From Lasiosphaeris hirsuta (taxonomy: Eukaryota; Ascomycota; Sordariomycetes; Sordariales; Lasiosphaeriaceae): a stretch of 64,000 nt of DNA. A program made the translations under genes and the position numbers. The DNA is taken from positions 1,302,001 to 1,366,000 of the forward strand of contig JAUKUA010000003.1 in assembly GCA_030549175.1 (NCBI GenBank), given 5' to 3'. This document shows positions 35,101 through 45,479 of this stretch, piece after piece; the stretch's first letter is position 1; each line of letters begins with the position of its first letter. The notes under the pieces were generated by a model. The model was given only the letters and a program-made list of their open reading frames with translations. It was not told the DNA's origin and did not search any database.

Positions 35101-35549
35101 GAGAGGGCCAACACGCACAAAGGTGCTCTTTGGCTGTCTTCATAGCTTCTGATTAGGGATGGCGCTGCAGATGGTCTACTATGTATGGCATTCAATCTTA
35201 GCTTTCATTCCACGGACTTTGGTACTTAACTCTCAGCAGGATTTACACACAACCACACCACACACCCATTGTGGTTTCTGTTTCTGGGGTACCTTGGAAA
35301 CATTCGTTGGCGACAATGTAGAAGCACACCACTTGACCGGTATACAAGCTTTATCGCCATGGTCAGAATTATATACATTACTTGAGATTGACAGCACGGA
35401 GAAACATCACCCAGGCCAAAGATGGACCAAGCAAGGAACATGAAATTGGCTCAGATTGAAAGGATGAGAGCCCCATGACTTCCTCTTTGAACCTACTACA
35501 AGTTCATACCATTTGAAATAATCAACACTAAACAACAAGCAACGGCCCC
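32111..35549. other. intergenic region upstream of ras-2
   Basis: 3.4 kb without a supportable gene. The 500 bases adjacent to ras-2 are its promoter and leader by position and contain a duplicated GGAATGGGTTC unit (about 32428-32450). A poly-T run is at 34050-34060. Other open frames overlap on both strands and lack domains. Confidence 0.55.
33172..33203 (+). repeat. imperfect CTGCGGT/CTGCACT tandem repeat
   Basis: Seven-base units CTGCGGT (three copies) pass into CTGCACT (two to three copies). Non-coding, located upstream of ras-2. Confidence 0.75.
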
Positions 35550-36371
35550 TCAGACTCCCAACCGCCTCGCAACCTCAACACAGCCCCCCTCATCCTCCCC
35601 AACCCATAAATCCACCCACTCCCTCGCCTCCTGATACCTCTCCTCCTCGGATTTCCAGGCCTCCTCCCCCGGCCGCTCCACATAAATCGTCCGCATCCCG
35701 TAGCTCCGGGCGGCCGCCAGATCCCCAAGATGCGCGGCCACCATGGCCACCTCGCGTGGCTCCAGCCCCAGCTTCTCGCACGCGCCCAAGTACGTTTTGG
35801 GGTGGGGCTTGTAGGCGCCGAAGTGCTCGGCCGAAAACAGCTGCTGGAAGCCCAGGTTGCCAGAGTCGTTGAGGTCGGCCAGGAGAGCCGTGTTGCCGTT
35901 GGAGAGGGTCGCGACGGTGAGCGCGGTGCCCAGGGTATGGATACCCGTTGAGGAGTCGGGCCAGGGCCGGAGAGCATGCCAGGTTCGGCTGAGATCCTGA
36001 ACCTCGGGCGGGGAGAAGAAGCCGGTCAGGCCGGCGGCATCGAGCAGGGTGAGTAGGCTGTCGTGGTGGTGCGTGTCAATGTCCTTCCACGGTGTGGTCC
36101 CCGGCACGAAGGACTTTGTGAAGCGGCCGTAGGCGGAGCGCCATCGGGACGTGAAGTCGGGCCAGAAGGAGGGGGGAAGGGACTGCGCGTGAGATTGGAG
36201 GGCCGGAGGGAGGAGCGCGAAGGTGGGCGAGGTCAGGGCGGCCGCGTGGGCCGTGGTCAAGGCCGCTATTACTGAGGTGCGCCAGTCGACGACGGTGCCG
36301 AAGACGTCGAAGGTGAGGGCTTTGAGGTGGGAGAGGGTAGGGGGAGGGGAAAGGGGAGGGAAGGAGGTCAT
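35550..36371 (-). CDS. haloacid dehalogenase type II family hydrolase
   Basis: A single-exon frame of 273 codons from ATG 36371. HAD motifs are in order: motif I FDVFGTVVDW with nucleophile Asp22, motif II in VATLSNGNTALL, motif III Lys in FGAYKPHPKTYL and motif IV in MVAAHLGDLAAARSYGM. The spacing and the DVFGTVVDW form fit the 2-haloalkanoic acid dehalogenase (type II) group. Such enzymes hydrolyse carbon-halogen or phosphate-ester bonds through an aspartyl intermediate in the cytosol. True dehalogenase activity cannot be read from the sequence; many fungal members act on unknown substrates. It is transcribed away from the membrane-protein gene at 36896, with 524 bases between starts. Confidence 0.9.
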   Translation of the reverse strand: MTSFPPLSPPPTLSHLKALTFDVFGTVVDWRTSVIAALTTAHAAALTSPTFALLPPALQSHAQSLPPSFWPDFTSRWRSAYGRFTKSFVPGTTPWKDIDTHHHDSLLTLLDAAGLTGFFSPPEVQDLSRTWHALRPWPDSSTGIHTLGTALTVATLSNGNTALLADLNDSGNLGFQQLFSAEHFGAYKPHPKTYLGACEKLGLEPREVAMVAAHLGDLAAARSYGMRTIYVERPGEEAWKSEEERYQEAREWVDLWVGEDEGGCVEVARRLGV

Positions 36372-36895
36372 GGTGTGGTTTGGGTGTTATGTAGACTGGC
36401 AGTTGTCGGCGTGTAGATGCGGGTTTGAGTGATGGGTGGTGAAGGTTCCCGTGGTGATGCTCAGCGATGATTTCCGTGGTGTTTCGGTGTAAGTGAGGGT
36501 AGGTATGCAAGTATACAGGTACAGATGATGGGGTAGTTCGGGATCCCTGCGGGCTGAGTGCGGAGTGGAGATGGCGGGACTCAACCCGGGAATGCCACAA
36601 TCAACGGACCTATCCAATGCAGCCCTGTCCTGTTACTAAAATGCCAGTGGCGCTTGACGTCAGTTGTTGTTTGTAGTTTCAAAACACTCAACCGGCTTTG
36701 CGCTGACAAAGGCCACGATCGCACTCGTAGCTTCCCCCCCAAAAAAATCAAATATTTGACATCTTGTTCGCTTTGACTTACACCGTCCTTCCTTTAACAT
36801 TTCCCATTCTGCATGCTGCAGAGAATGCTTACCAAGCCCCATGGCACTCCCCATACCTCTACTGATTCCAGGCGGTCCATAGCCGCAGGCTCATC
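36372..36895. promoter_or_regulatory. divergent promoter region (HAD hydrolase / membrane protein)
   Basis: A 524-base spacer between divergent start codons. It contains an A-rich run (36743-36750) and no gene. The bidirectional promoter is inferred from layout. Confidence 0.5.
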
Positions 36896-38425
36896 ATGAC
36901 CACCACCGCCCACGGGACGAGTCACCACCATTCCGGTGCCTTCGCCTTCCTCAATCCCACGAAGCGATACCACCCTGTCTTCGCCTCTCCATTGCCGATA
37001 GATCGGGGAACCAAGACAGCCCACCATGATGGGATCTACCATGTCTGGCGCAGCCGGGATAATCGCAAGGGCCGCCACGCCGCCGTTGTCACGCCGGCAG
37101 CGCTTGAGAGGGTTGGCAAGGGGCTTCTACCGCAGGGCACCACCAATTCGTTTTCCTATACCGGGCGGGGGTTGGTGAAGATGGTGACGCGTTACCCGGT
37201 GTGGGATGTGAGCTACGACGTGGCGACCACATTTACATTGGGTATGTTTCTGCTACCAAGGTGTTGGTGATGGGGGGTGAGGATGCATCTGAGCTGACAG
37301 TAAGGGATAGGATCGGTGGTCTGGGTGATCAATGGCACCTTCGTCTGGCTTCCTCTGGCCGCCCCGTGGACCGCATTTCCTGGAGAGGGTGTGGTGGGAG
37401 GCGGGTGGACGGCGTTTGTTGGCGCCACGATTTTCGAGTTTGGGTCGGTTCTGCTTATGCTAGAGGCGGTTAATGAGAATCGTGAGTGGAAGTCTTCTAA
37501 GACAGAGAGTTTCTCAGAAAAAGATGCTGTACACCCTCCCCCCCCCAAAGCGCTTTGTATCGGGGCAAGGTCTCGGTTCAGAGGCAGCTTACTCACCCAG
37601 ATCCAGTCTCTCCTCCAGACTCTCCAACCGGCAGCTAACTCCCCCCCTCCCAAAAGGAACTGAGTGTTTTGGTTGGGCATTGGAGGAAGAATTAGAGGAC
37701 CACGGACTGTTACACCTCCGGGCTGCCCCCGAGGGATGCCATCACCATCACCGAGACAAGCGATGCCTGGTGAGACAATTTCACTCCGCAAATACAGCAG
37801 CAACAACATCAGCAACTTCAACAACACCACTGCCCCCGGACACAGCCGACAAACAACAGCGCCTCTGGTCTTGGCTCCCGACCCGCCGTGAGCTCACAAC
37901 CCACTACCTCAAAGACCTCGGCTTCCTCGCCTGCCTCGCCCAGTTCCTCGGCGCCACCGTCTTCTGGATCTCGGGCTTCACGGCACTGCCTGCCATCAAC
38001 ACTGCCCTCTCCGGCCCCACCCTCACCGGCGCCTACTGGTTACCTCAAGTCGTAGGCGGTACCGGCTTCATCGTGTCGAGCACGCTGTTTATGCTCGAGG
38101 TCCAAGACCACTGGTACCGCCCCGCCCCGCGGCTGCTCGGGTGGCATATCGGATTCTGGAACCTGGTCGGGGCGCTGGGGTTCACGCTATGCGGCGCGCT
38201 GGGGTTTGGGATTGAGGGCGTGGGCGTTGAGTATGCGGCTACATTGGCGACGTTTGTGGGGTCGTGGGCCTTTTTGGTGCGTTCTTCGGGAGTGATTGAG
38301 AGTTGATGTTCGCTGACGATTAGTAGATTGGTTCGGTAATTCAATGGTATGAGTCGCTGGACAAGTATCCGGTATCTGTTGAGGATGTTCACTTGCCGCA
38401 TCCTCTTGTCAGTGCGGAAGCTTGA
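36896..38425 (+). CDS. fungal six-TM integral membrane protein, function unknown
   Basis: Four exons inferred: 36896-37241, 37311-37481, 37657-38276 and 38327-38425, giving 411 aa. Joins are TFTLG|SVVWVING, AVNENR|TECFGWALEE and GSWAFL|IGSVIQWYESL, all in phase. Six membrane segments are expected: around TFTLGSVVWVINGTFVWL, AFVGATIFEFGSVLLML, AQFLGATVFWISGFTALP, QVVGGTGFIVSSTLFML, GFWNLVGALGFTLCGALG and TLATFVGSWAFLIGSVI. The segments look like three copies of a two-helix hairpin, most of the even helices ending in a Met/Glu-containing turn (LMLEAVNE, FMLEVQD). A cytosolic loop between helices 2 and 3 holds HHHH and a Ser/Thr-rich stretch. It resembles conserved 'integral membrane proteins' of filamentous ascomycetes with no known activity. 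The third-intron acceptor is TAGTAG before ATT. Confidence 0.82.
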
Positions 38426-38830
38426 GAAAGCTCACTCTATGAGAACGTGCATCTTAACATCGCCAAGTTCACACGGAGGCACTGCTCAGTGATACCTGTG
38501 TGATCAGCAATATAGCCGAAGCATAGTGGCATTACTTCCACGTTGAGATGATACTAGTCGTTTTATGTTTTGCTGGCAGGACAAAGTCTCAAGTTTGATG
38601 TACATAAACGTAGGTAGATGAGAGCATTAAAAAATTGGAAGACACCGGTGGTTAGGCAACACTGGAAGTGGAACTGTACTTACATCTATGGTAGTCCTAT
38701 AAAGTGCGGTCACTATCAGCGTGCTGCTAGAGCTCATTGTTAGTTACGCGGTGGAGTGTCCCAAGGGGCGCACTGCTTTGTTTTCCTTATTTTTATTTTT
38801 TGGGGTCCATCAATAGATGGGAAGCAAGGA

Positions 38831-38905
38831 GAAGGAGTACCACTACGATTCGAACACGTTAGCTCTTGAATCGGAGAGGTAGTCGCTTGCCGTTCGGCCA
38901 CCAAT
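38831..38905 (-). tRNA. degenerate tRNA-like element (probable tRNA pseudogene)
   Basis: On the minus strand, TGGCCGAACGGCAAGCG matches the A-box/D-arm of fungal tRNAs (Arg, His and Ser/Leu styles), and about 34 bases on GTTCGAATC matches the B-box/T-loop. CTCT and AGAG could form part of an anticodon stem. However, the acceptor stem (ACATTGG) finds no partner after the T-arm and the T-stem pairs in only about three positions. It therefore looks like a decayed tRNA or tRNA-derived element. Confidence 0.3.
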
Positions 38906-39086
38906 GTCTTCTTGTTGGAATCCGACGGTGGAAAACTGATTCAAGTACCTCCCGTTCCCGGGGGCAGGTGTCCCGGGCCGTCAAGGGCAGGCGAAGGCGG
39001 CAGTCGTCCCTCAAAGAGGCAGGCGCGGCTTTGGGTGGGTTTCGGTGTGCGGTTCGGTCTTGCCACAAGTGCGTGACGAGGAAAGA

Positions 39087-39099
39087 GGGGGGGGGGGGG
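39087..39099 (+). repeat. poly-G run (13 G)
   Basis: An uninterrupted homopolymer in non-coding DNA. Length may be uncertain because of sequencing of homopolymers. Confidence 0.85.
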
Positions 39100-42000
39100 T
39101 GCTTCAAGGTCAACTTGGACCCAAGGACACAGAAGGACACAAGAGACGGACATAACTTAACAACAGGTAGAGTCATGACGCCGTACCATTCTTCATGACA
39201 ATCAGGCTGGATCACGTCTAACTTAAGCCAATGACCAAGTCTGGTACCTGGCGGGCTGTCACACTATGGTGTTCCAAACATTTGACTCTATACTTACACC
39301 AACTATTCCAACTTCTCGGGCTGCTTCAAATTGGTCCAGCCGTTGTTTACACTATGTACCGGAGGTAACTTATATGTGAAGCACCTGAGATCTTGTTCCA
39401 GAAAGCAATATACGGGCGAACGCACTTCAAGGCAATTCACAATTCACAATGGACAAATATCTACATCCCAAGCAAACAAAGTCTACTCAATGTTCAACAC
39501 ATAGCCCTTCCAAGCACCAAACTACATAACTCGATGTATTTATTCCAAGGACAATTCACGTGAACAAAGTGTCGCCATTTTTAACCCCTATCAACGCGCG
39601 CACAGCGCTGAAAAGGGGCTTGATAACTGCCGTTCGACCCCCGGTCACAATCTCAACTGAGGCACACACAACTCATCCAGCTCGGCCAGAACGGCACTGA
39701 AGTTATACATAGAAGAAAAAAGGATTACCAAAACGCCTTCCATTTATGCGCAGAGCTGAGATCATCAACCCGGGGAAAACGTTAGTTTGCTTCCCCTCCA
39801 ATTTACCAGCTGTGTGTGCGTGCATGCGCACCCAATATAGTAGCCGGCCAAAGTTTCACCTTGAAATTTCTCCCCTGGCCCGCTATGCTCTCGTCACCGG
39901 GAGGAAAATAAAACAATTTACGCTGGCGCAGGTGCGGATGTATGTGACCAGTGCTTAATCATCCTTATCACTTCGCCTCTTGCGCCGGGGGGAGGGGAAA
40001 GGGGGGTGTGAGCCCGCGGAGGGGTCTGGTCTTCTCTCGCTCTGCTGCATGCACGCTCTGATCTTCCATGGGCAGCAGCTCTTGCATGTTCACCTGCATG
40101 CGAACAAGCCATCGTTATTCGACATACATCAGACTGATTGCATCCGAACAGGCCATTTTCCCTTCTCGTCTGCGCGCCTGCCTTGTCCAACCTCGGTCTT
40201 TTTGGCCGAAAACCTAACCTGCCTGACCTGCGCGCTGCATGTCTCGATGGCCGCTGCTGGAGGGCAAAGCTCAGACGAAGCGGCCTGGACTGTGAACGCA
40301 GCAGAACAAACGCGGGGTGTGTGTGAGGGGGGCATTGGTGTGAGGGATTTTGCAAACCAGACAGCCTTTATCAAAATCCCAGTATCCTGCCGACCCAGGA
40401 ACCCGACCACGTCAAGTTGCTTGTCCTCAAATCGATCCCGCCTGCCTCTTGTTGACGAACACAGCTAGCAAGGTGAGTTGTGATGGAGGCGACGAGACAA
40501 GAATCTGGGGCAGCGCGGGGGGGCTTCCGCGGGCTCTTGCGCGACCAGGCCCACCCCCGCTCTGGACAGAAACGGCTCATCATTGGCCAATGACAAGAGT
40601 GAATTCGGTGTGGAGTGAAACGGTCCAACGGGGGACGCGTTGTAAGGGCCCAGGGTGGCAGTCGCCAGCGACGCGGACTGGAAGGAGGCAGGGTAGGGGT
40701 CCAGGTCGCTGTCAACTCGGTCATTAGGCGAGCAAATGCATTGCAACTGCTCGCCAGCTGCTGTGCCAGATGCGGGCTTGCAGGCCTGCACCCCCGGCTC
40801 CAGATTTGCTTTCCTGTTGGCCGCTTTACCTACTCGAGCTTGTCTGCCCGGCTTGAGGGAGAAGGGTTGGTTGTGCGCCATGCAGAATGATTTCTTTTTC
40901 GGGTTTCATTGCAGCAGGATGGCTGTCCTCTATCACAGCCATCGTGGGGTGGTGTTTTCGGCGAACGTTTTTTTTTTTCTTCTGTATTTTTCTTTTCCGC
41001 TGAACCTTGTAACCGGCCGTTGACTGGCGTGCCGCCTGCAACGGGAAGCCCCAATATATGTCGCCTCTTAAGATTGGACGGGAGAGGAAATATTGTTACT
41101 GAAGAAAAGAAAAAAAAAAAAAAAGCCCGTAACTTATATAATCGGGGAGAGCAAGAAGGACAGTGACGTTGACACAGATCGGCGCCTCGGGGGCAGCTCC
41201 ATGGATTTCGGACTTTTATTTGAACCAGGGAGCAAAGCGGTGGCTCATGCCCGTAGGTCCTTGCGCTGGCACTGTCCGATTGCTAGGTTCTCTTAGCTTC
41301 TCGAACGAGAAGAACAGCTTGTGGTGTGTTGCGCAGATAAAAAAAAGAAAAGAAAAAGGGGCGACCGAATTTGGACCCTTGATTTCACGAAATCCACACC
41401 GCGACGGATTCCCTGCCCGCTGATGCTTACACCGTATGGAGTACTCTGAAAACTACACAACTTGCGGCACATTGGCGACGGATGACGACAAATGGCCCAA
41501 CTTGTGAACTCGGACCGCGTCGGAGACTGGAAATGTCTTGCAATGTCTTGGTCAACCTGGGTTGCGCTGTTGCACAGCAAGAGCGGCCCGGACTAAGCGA
41601 GCGCCCGGTCTCGTTGGCCTTTCGGTTCGCAAGGCGGCCCTGTGAGTTTGGCCTGGTCGGGTGTCCCGTCGCCTCCAGGTCGGCGCCGTTTTGCGCCGTG
41701 TGCGGGTGTTGGCAGCGCGGGCTCGTGGGGAGGAGGGGGACGATCTGGGGAGCGCGGGAAGACGCGTGAACGCGAGGAGCTGTGGCCTGAGCTGTGATAA
41801 GCTTGATTTGGCGCTATGGGCGTCGATCGACCAGAGCTCTTTTCCCTCTTCCCACTTCCCCCGCAAGCCGACCCCCTTCCTAGCCCGCAGGTCCCGGAGC
41901 TGGCACCGCATTGCTTTTGAGATTCATGGCAGTGAATGATGATGACTGCCGTACATCCTGGAGGTTGACTGTGTCTCAGCCGCGAGAGACGAAGCAGCAG

Positions 42001-45000
42001 GATGCAGGAATCACTAGTCACACAACCTTCTTTTGGCTCTGGCCCAGAGAGCTTGACATGGGCGCTGCCAGTCTGACATCGTTGCCAAGATATCCCATTC
42101 GGCTAGCTGCGTGGGACAGGTTTCTTGCCTCTCGGTCCCTAGCCTTAGACAGGGGTAGTAATTTATGAAGTTGAATAACGAATCTCAACCTGGGAGCACG
42201 GATTACCTATAAACAGAAAGGAGAAACATCAAGCTGTCTTTCGTCGAGGGAGACAGGTTTGAAAGACTCGACGGTCCGAGGCCAGCAATGAAACAAACCA
42301 GGCAACTAGGGCTGCGCGGTAAGATGCTGGGCAGGATGGGATGAGCTTCGCTCTCTGGCCCCGAATCTCTGAATATCTGATCCTCACCGGAACCAAGAAA
42401 GTGACGGGATTGGGAAGGATGAATCATGGAACAGAGCGAGATGGACACCAACAAACCATCCCGCGGCTATATTTGCAGCTGCGACACTGATATTTTACCG
42501 TCTCTTTCAACAACCACCAACCGACCTTCAGAATCGGCAAGCGACAGCCCGTCGTCGTCGGCGCGCCATGGCATCATTTCTCAATACCCTTGGTCGCGGC
42601 GCTGGAAAGGAGTTTGGGTGGTTCACGTTGCACTGCGCTTGCTGGGTCCATGTCTTGCTGACCAGCTGGTGACGGCCTGGAGGAAGAGGGAGGATTTTCG
42701 ATATGGGCCAGTTGGACGAACCGGGTTCGACCTCGTCGTTCCCCACCGAGGGTCCCCAAATCGCGGGCGATCGGCAGCATCCCATCACAGCAGGGAAATT
42801 TGCATCTGGCTAGCCAGGCCTCCCATTCGCCATTTCACACCTGATCACACCAGGCTGATACCGGAAGGGCTTAGTGGCTTGGACCACCCGGGGACTCAGT
42901 CCCTATCGAGTCCAACGACATGTGCTGGGAGGGCGTGTCTTTGGGCCTCGTCGGCCCCTAACAGACCCGCGCCAGGCCCCTTCAATCGGTGGCAATGTTG
43001 CAGGCTCACGTAGCATTTCCGGAATATACTTTTGTGACAAGTGATGGCGAAGACGGGAGGATTGCTGGGAGGCGTCCATTCTGCGCAGGAGAGTTTCTGC
43101 GTCGTCCTCGGGCCAAGACGGGCGACGCCTTTGAACATATCAAGTCGCCAGGCGCACATGCTCGCGCGGCTTGTCCAACTTGTCGTGGAGCGGACGATGT
43201 CAGGATACCGAGCGCGTGCGGTTGCTGTGAGCTCAGAGCATGGTGTCTAAAGCCATAAAACACCTTCAGCACAGCCATCAGCAAGCCATTGTCTGGGACG
43301 GGGTCTTGGGGCGTGGCCTCGATTCCCAGCATCCGAGCCTTTGGAGCACCAAGCCTGCCTAGTTTGCCGGTCTAGCCTCGATTGAGAAGCAGCGATGCAG
43401 GGTTTCCTGCGTGTTGCATTGCAAGATGCGCTGCCATCCCAATGATGCAAACTCTTGTCGCTGTACATGAAACACACTCAACAGGCGCGGCGACAGCGAT
43501 GAGCGGCCACGAGAGGACAGGACGGCAGAAAGAATTAAAGAAGAGCAGTCGAAGGTCGAGCGTGGCCTGCACGGGCACTGTGCGACCAAATCTGATGTTG
43601 GTCTGGGTCCTGCCTAGCACGCAGAAGCTGTGTGAAGCCTCAAATGGCGCCCCAAAAAGAAAAAAGAAGCCTGGTGGAGCTGCGGGATGAGGAACGACTG
43701 CAGAAGTACCAGTTCATCTTGCTCTAACTCCCGGTCTTGTCATTCTGCAGCCCCGGCCCACAAGGTGTCCGCCTGCCGTCGACTTCGGCCGGCGCTCAGG
43801 TCGCCTGCTGCCCTCCTGGGGCAGGCGCACATTGCACCCGAATTGGAGCACATGGACCTGGGTCCTGCTTGCAGCGCTCAGCACCCGGCTAGGTCGTGTC
43901 GATGAAAAAGTGGATCGTACATAACTCGTCCAGGTCTGCTCTGACCACTCTGACCCTCTGACCCTCTGACCCGGCGAGCAATTGCTATCTTTCAGATCTC
44001 CCGTCGGCCGCTGAGCTAGCCGTGTCATTGTTCCTTTTGGCTTCTGAGTCTCGAGTCTGGGGCCCAAGTGTTTATGTGTGAGTGTGAGTGTGCGCCGACC
44101 TCTCCTCGACTCCTCGACAGCTTCCAACAGCTCTTCCCTACAGTTCGTCCACTCGCTCAGCAAACTTGAGAGCGCCAGACTGCGGTCATACAGACACCGC
44201 GCCAGTCCCGGATACGATCTCGATATTTCGACGTTTTTCTCTACAGCTTTTCCTTCGATTCTGATACCCAGCTTGACTTTCTGGTGCGCACGGCGGCTTA
44301 TTCTTTTTCACTTTCATCTTGCTCGAACGCATCCGAGAGAGCTGCTTGCTAGGCCCCTCGGCATTGAACCGTCCTGCCGAACTTACTTTTCCTGACATCT
44401 CGATTCCGCTCGATCTGCGTTCCGGTACGTATCTCCAAAGCTTCGCGGCTTAAGCCTCGGGCCGCCTGTCCTTCGTGGGGCGCCCCTCCTGGCGCAACCT
44501 TCAACCCCTCCCAATGCAGCGAGAGCGAGCGACAGTGAGCAGGAAAGGGTGCTGACAGGACGTCATTCGTTGGATCTGACAGTCGACGGCCATTGAAAGA
44601 GAGACCCCCCAGGGCCACCTGCGCGTACCCAAGGCCCACCTGTTTCGTTTCACTGCCGCCCGGCCTGGATATCCACTGCTTCACAGCATTTCGGTAACGC
44701 CGCGGCCAACCATTCAGGCATGCTGGCCTAGCATCCTCTATTCCGAACCTCGCCTAGGTCTCATCGAGCGGCCAGCTTCAGTCTGCCTGCCCGCCTCCGT
44801 CCCGATACCTGCAGGATTTCTCGTCTTGCTTGTCTTTGTGTGAGTGGAATCCTCGATTTGTTTGGACCGGGATTTCCCCCCCCTATAGTTGCATGCCCAA
44901 GGCATTATTTGTCCAAGTTAAGCTTCACAGAGGGGGGCTCTTGGTTCTTAGCAGATATGCTATAGCATTCGCCTCTGTCTGGAGAATTGGGGGTCATTCG

Positions 45001-45479
45001 AGTACTAACTGGTGAATTGCTTCAAAGGGGGTTGACATTAGGTTTGCAATCGATGTAGACTGCGTGGGGTCTTTCATTCTAGCAAAGACAGCAACCACTG
45101 TCACCAAAGATCGAGACCTTGTTGCCCGACGGGATTGCCCCTCTTTTCGTGGTATGCCTTATCCAAACTCCGTGCTTATATGTCGTGGGACATGGCGAGA
45201 TGCTGAGTAGCTGGGCTCTGCTAACTGGGCGAAGCGATCAAAGCCTTTTAGAAACCACCCTAAAACAAACTCGATCTTCGATACAACTCAAGCAGAGTCT
45301 TCTCTGTAGCTTTGGTGTAGGTGTGCGGACATACTCGGCCCGCCTTTTCTCAAGTTGAAATATTTGAGCCGGGCACCAAGCAAGGGTTCGGCTGCCAGAA
45401 ATGACTTAAAGAAGTTGATTCAGCCTAGAACGAGACGGATCCTTTTTCGACATATTGGGCAGGCCAGCCGGTATTCAAA

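Larger units (their letters stand above)
38426..45479. other. 7 kb gene-poor region upstream of apsA
   Basis: No supportable protein gene. It starts with AT-richer sequence (38430-39950), carries a decayed tRNA-like element near 38831-38905, a G13 run at 39087-39099, a T-rich run (40970-40982), an A15 run (41110-41124), CTGACCCT tandem units (43944-43975) and C/T-rich leader-like sequence (44060-44420). A possible donor GTACGT follows at 44423. A long apsA 5' leader with an intron is possible but cannot be proved. Confidence 0.5.

Noticed and set aside
39629..39645. GTTCGACCCC, B-box-like motif
   Set aside because: No A-box or pairing stems at the correct distance upstream; not a tRNA.
42722..42740. 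GGGTTCGACC, B-box-like motif
   Set aside because: No convincing D-arm or acceptor stem around it.
42426..43013. 195-codon plus-strand frame
   Set aside because: No domain, Arg/Ser/Pro-rich chance composition, and competing frames on both strands.
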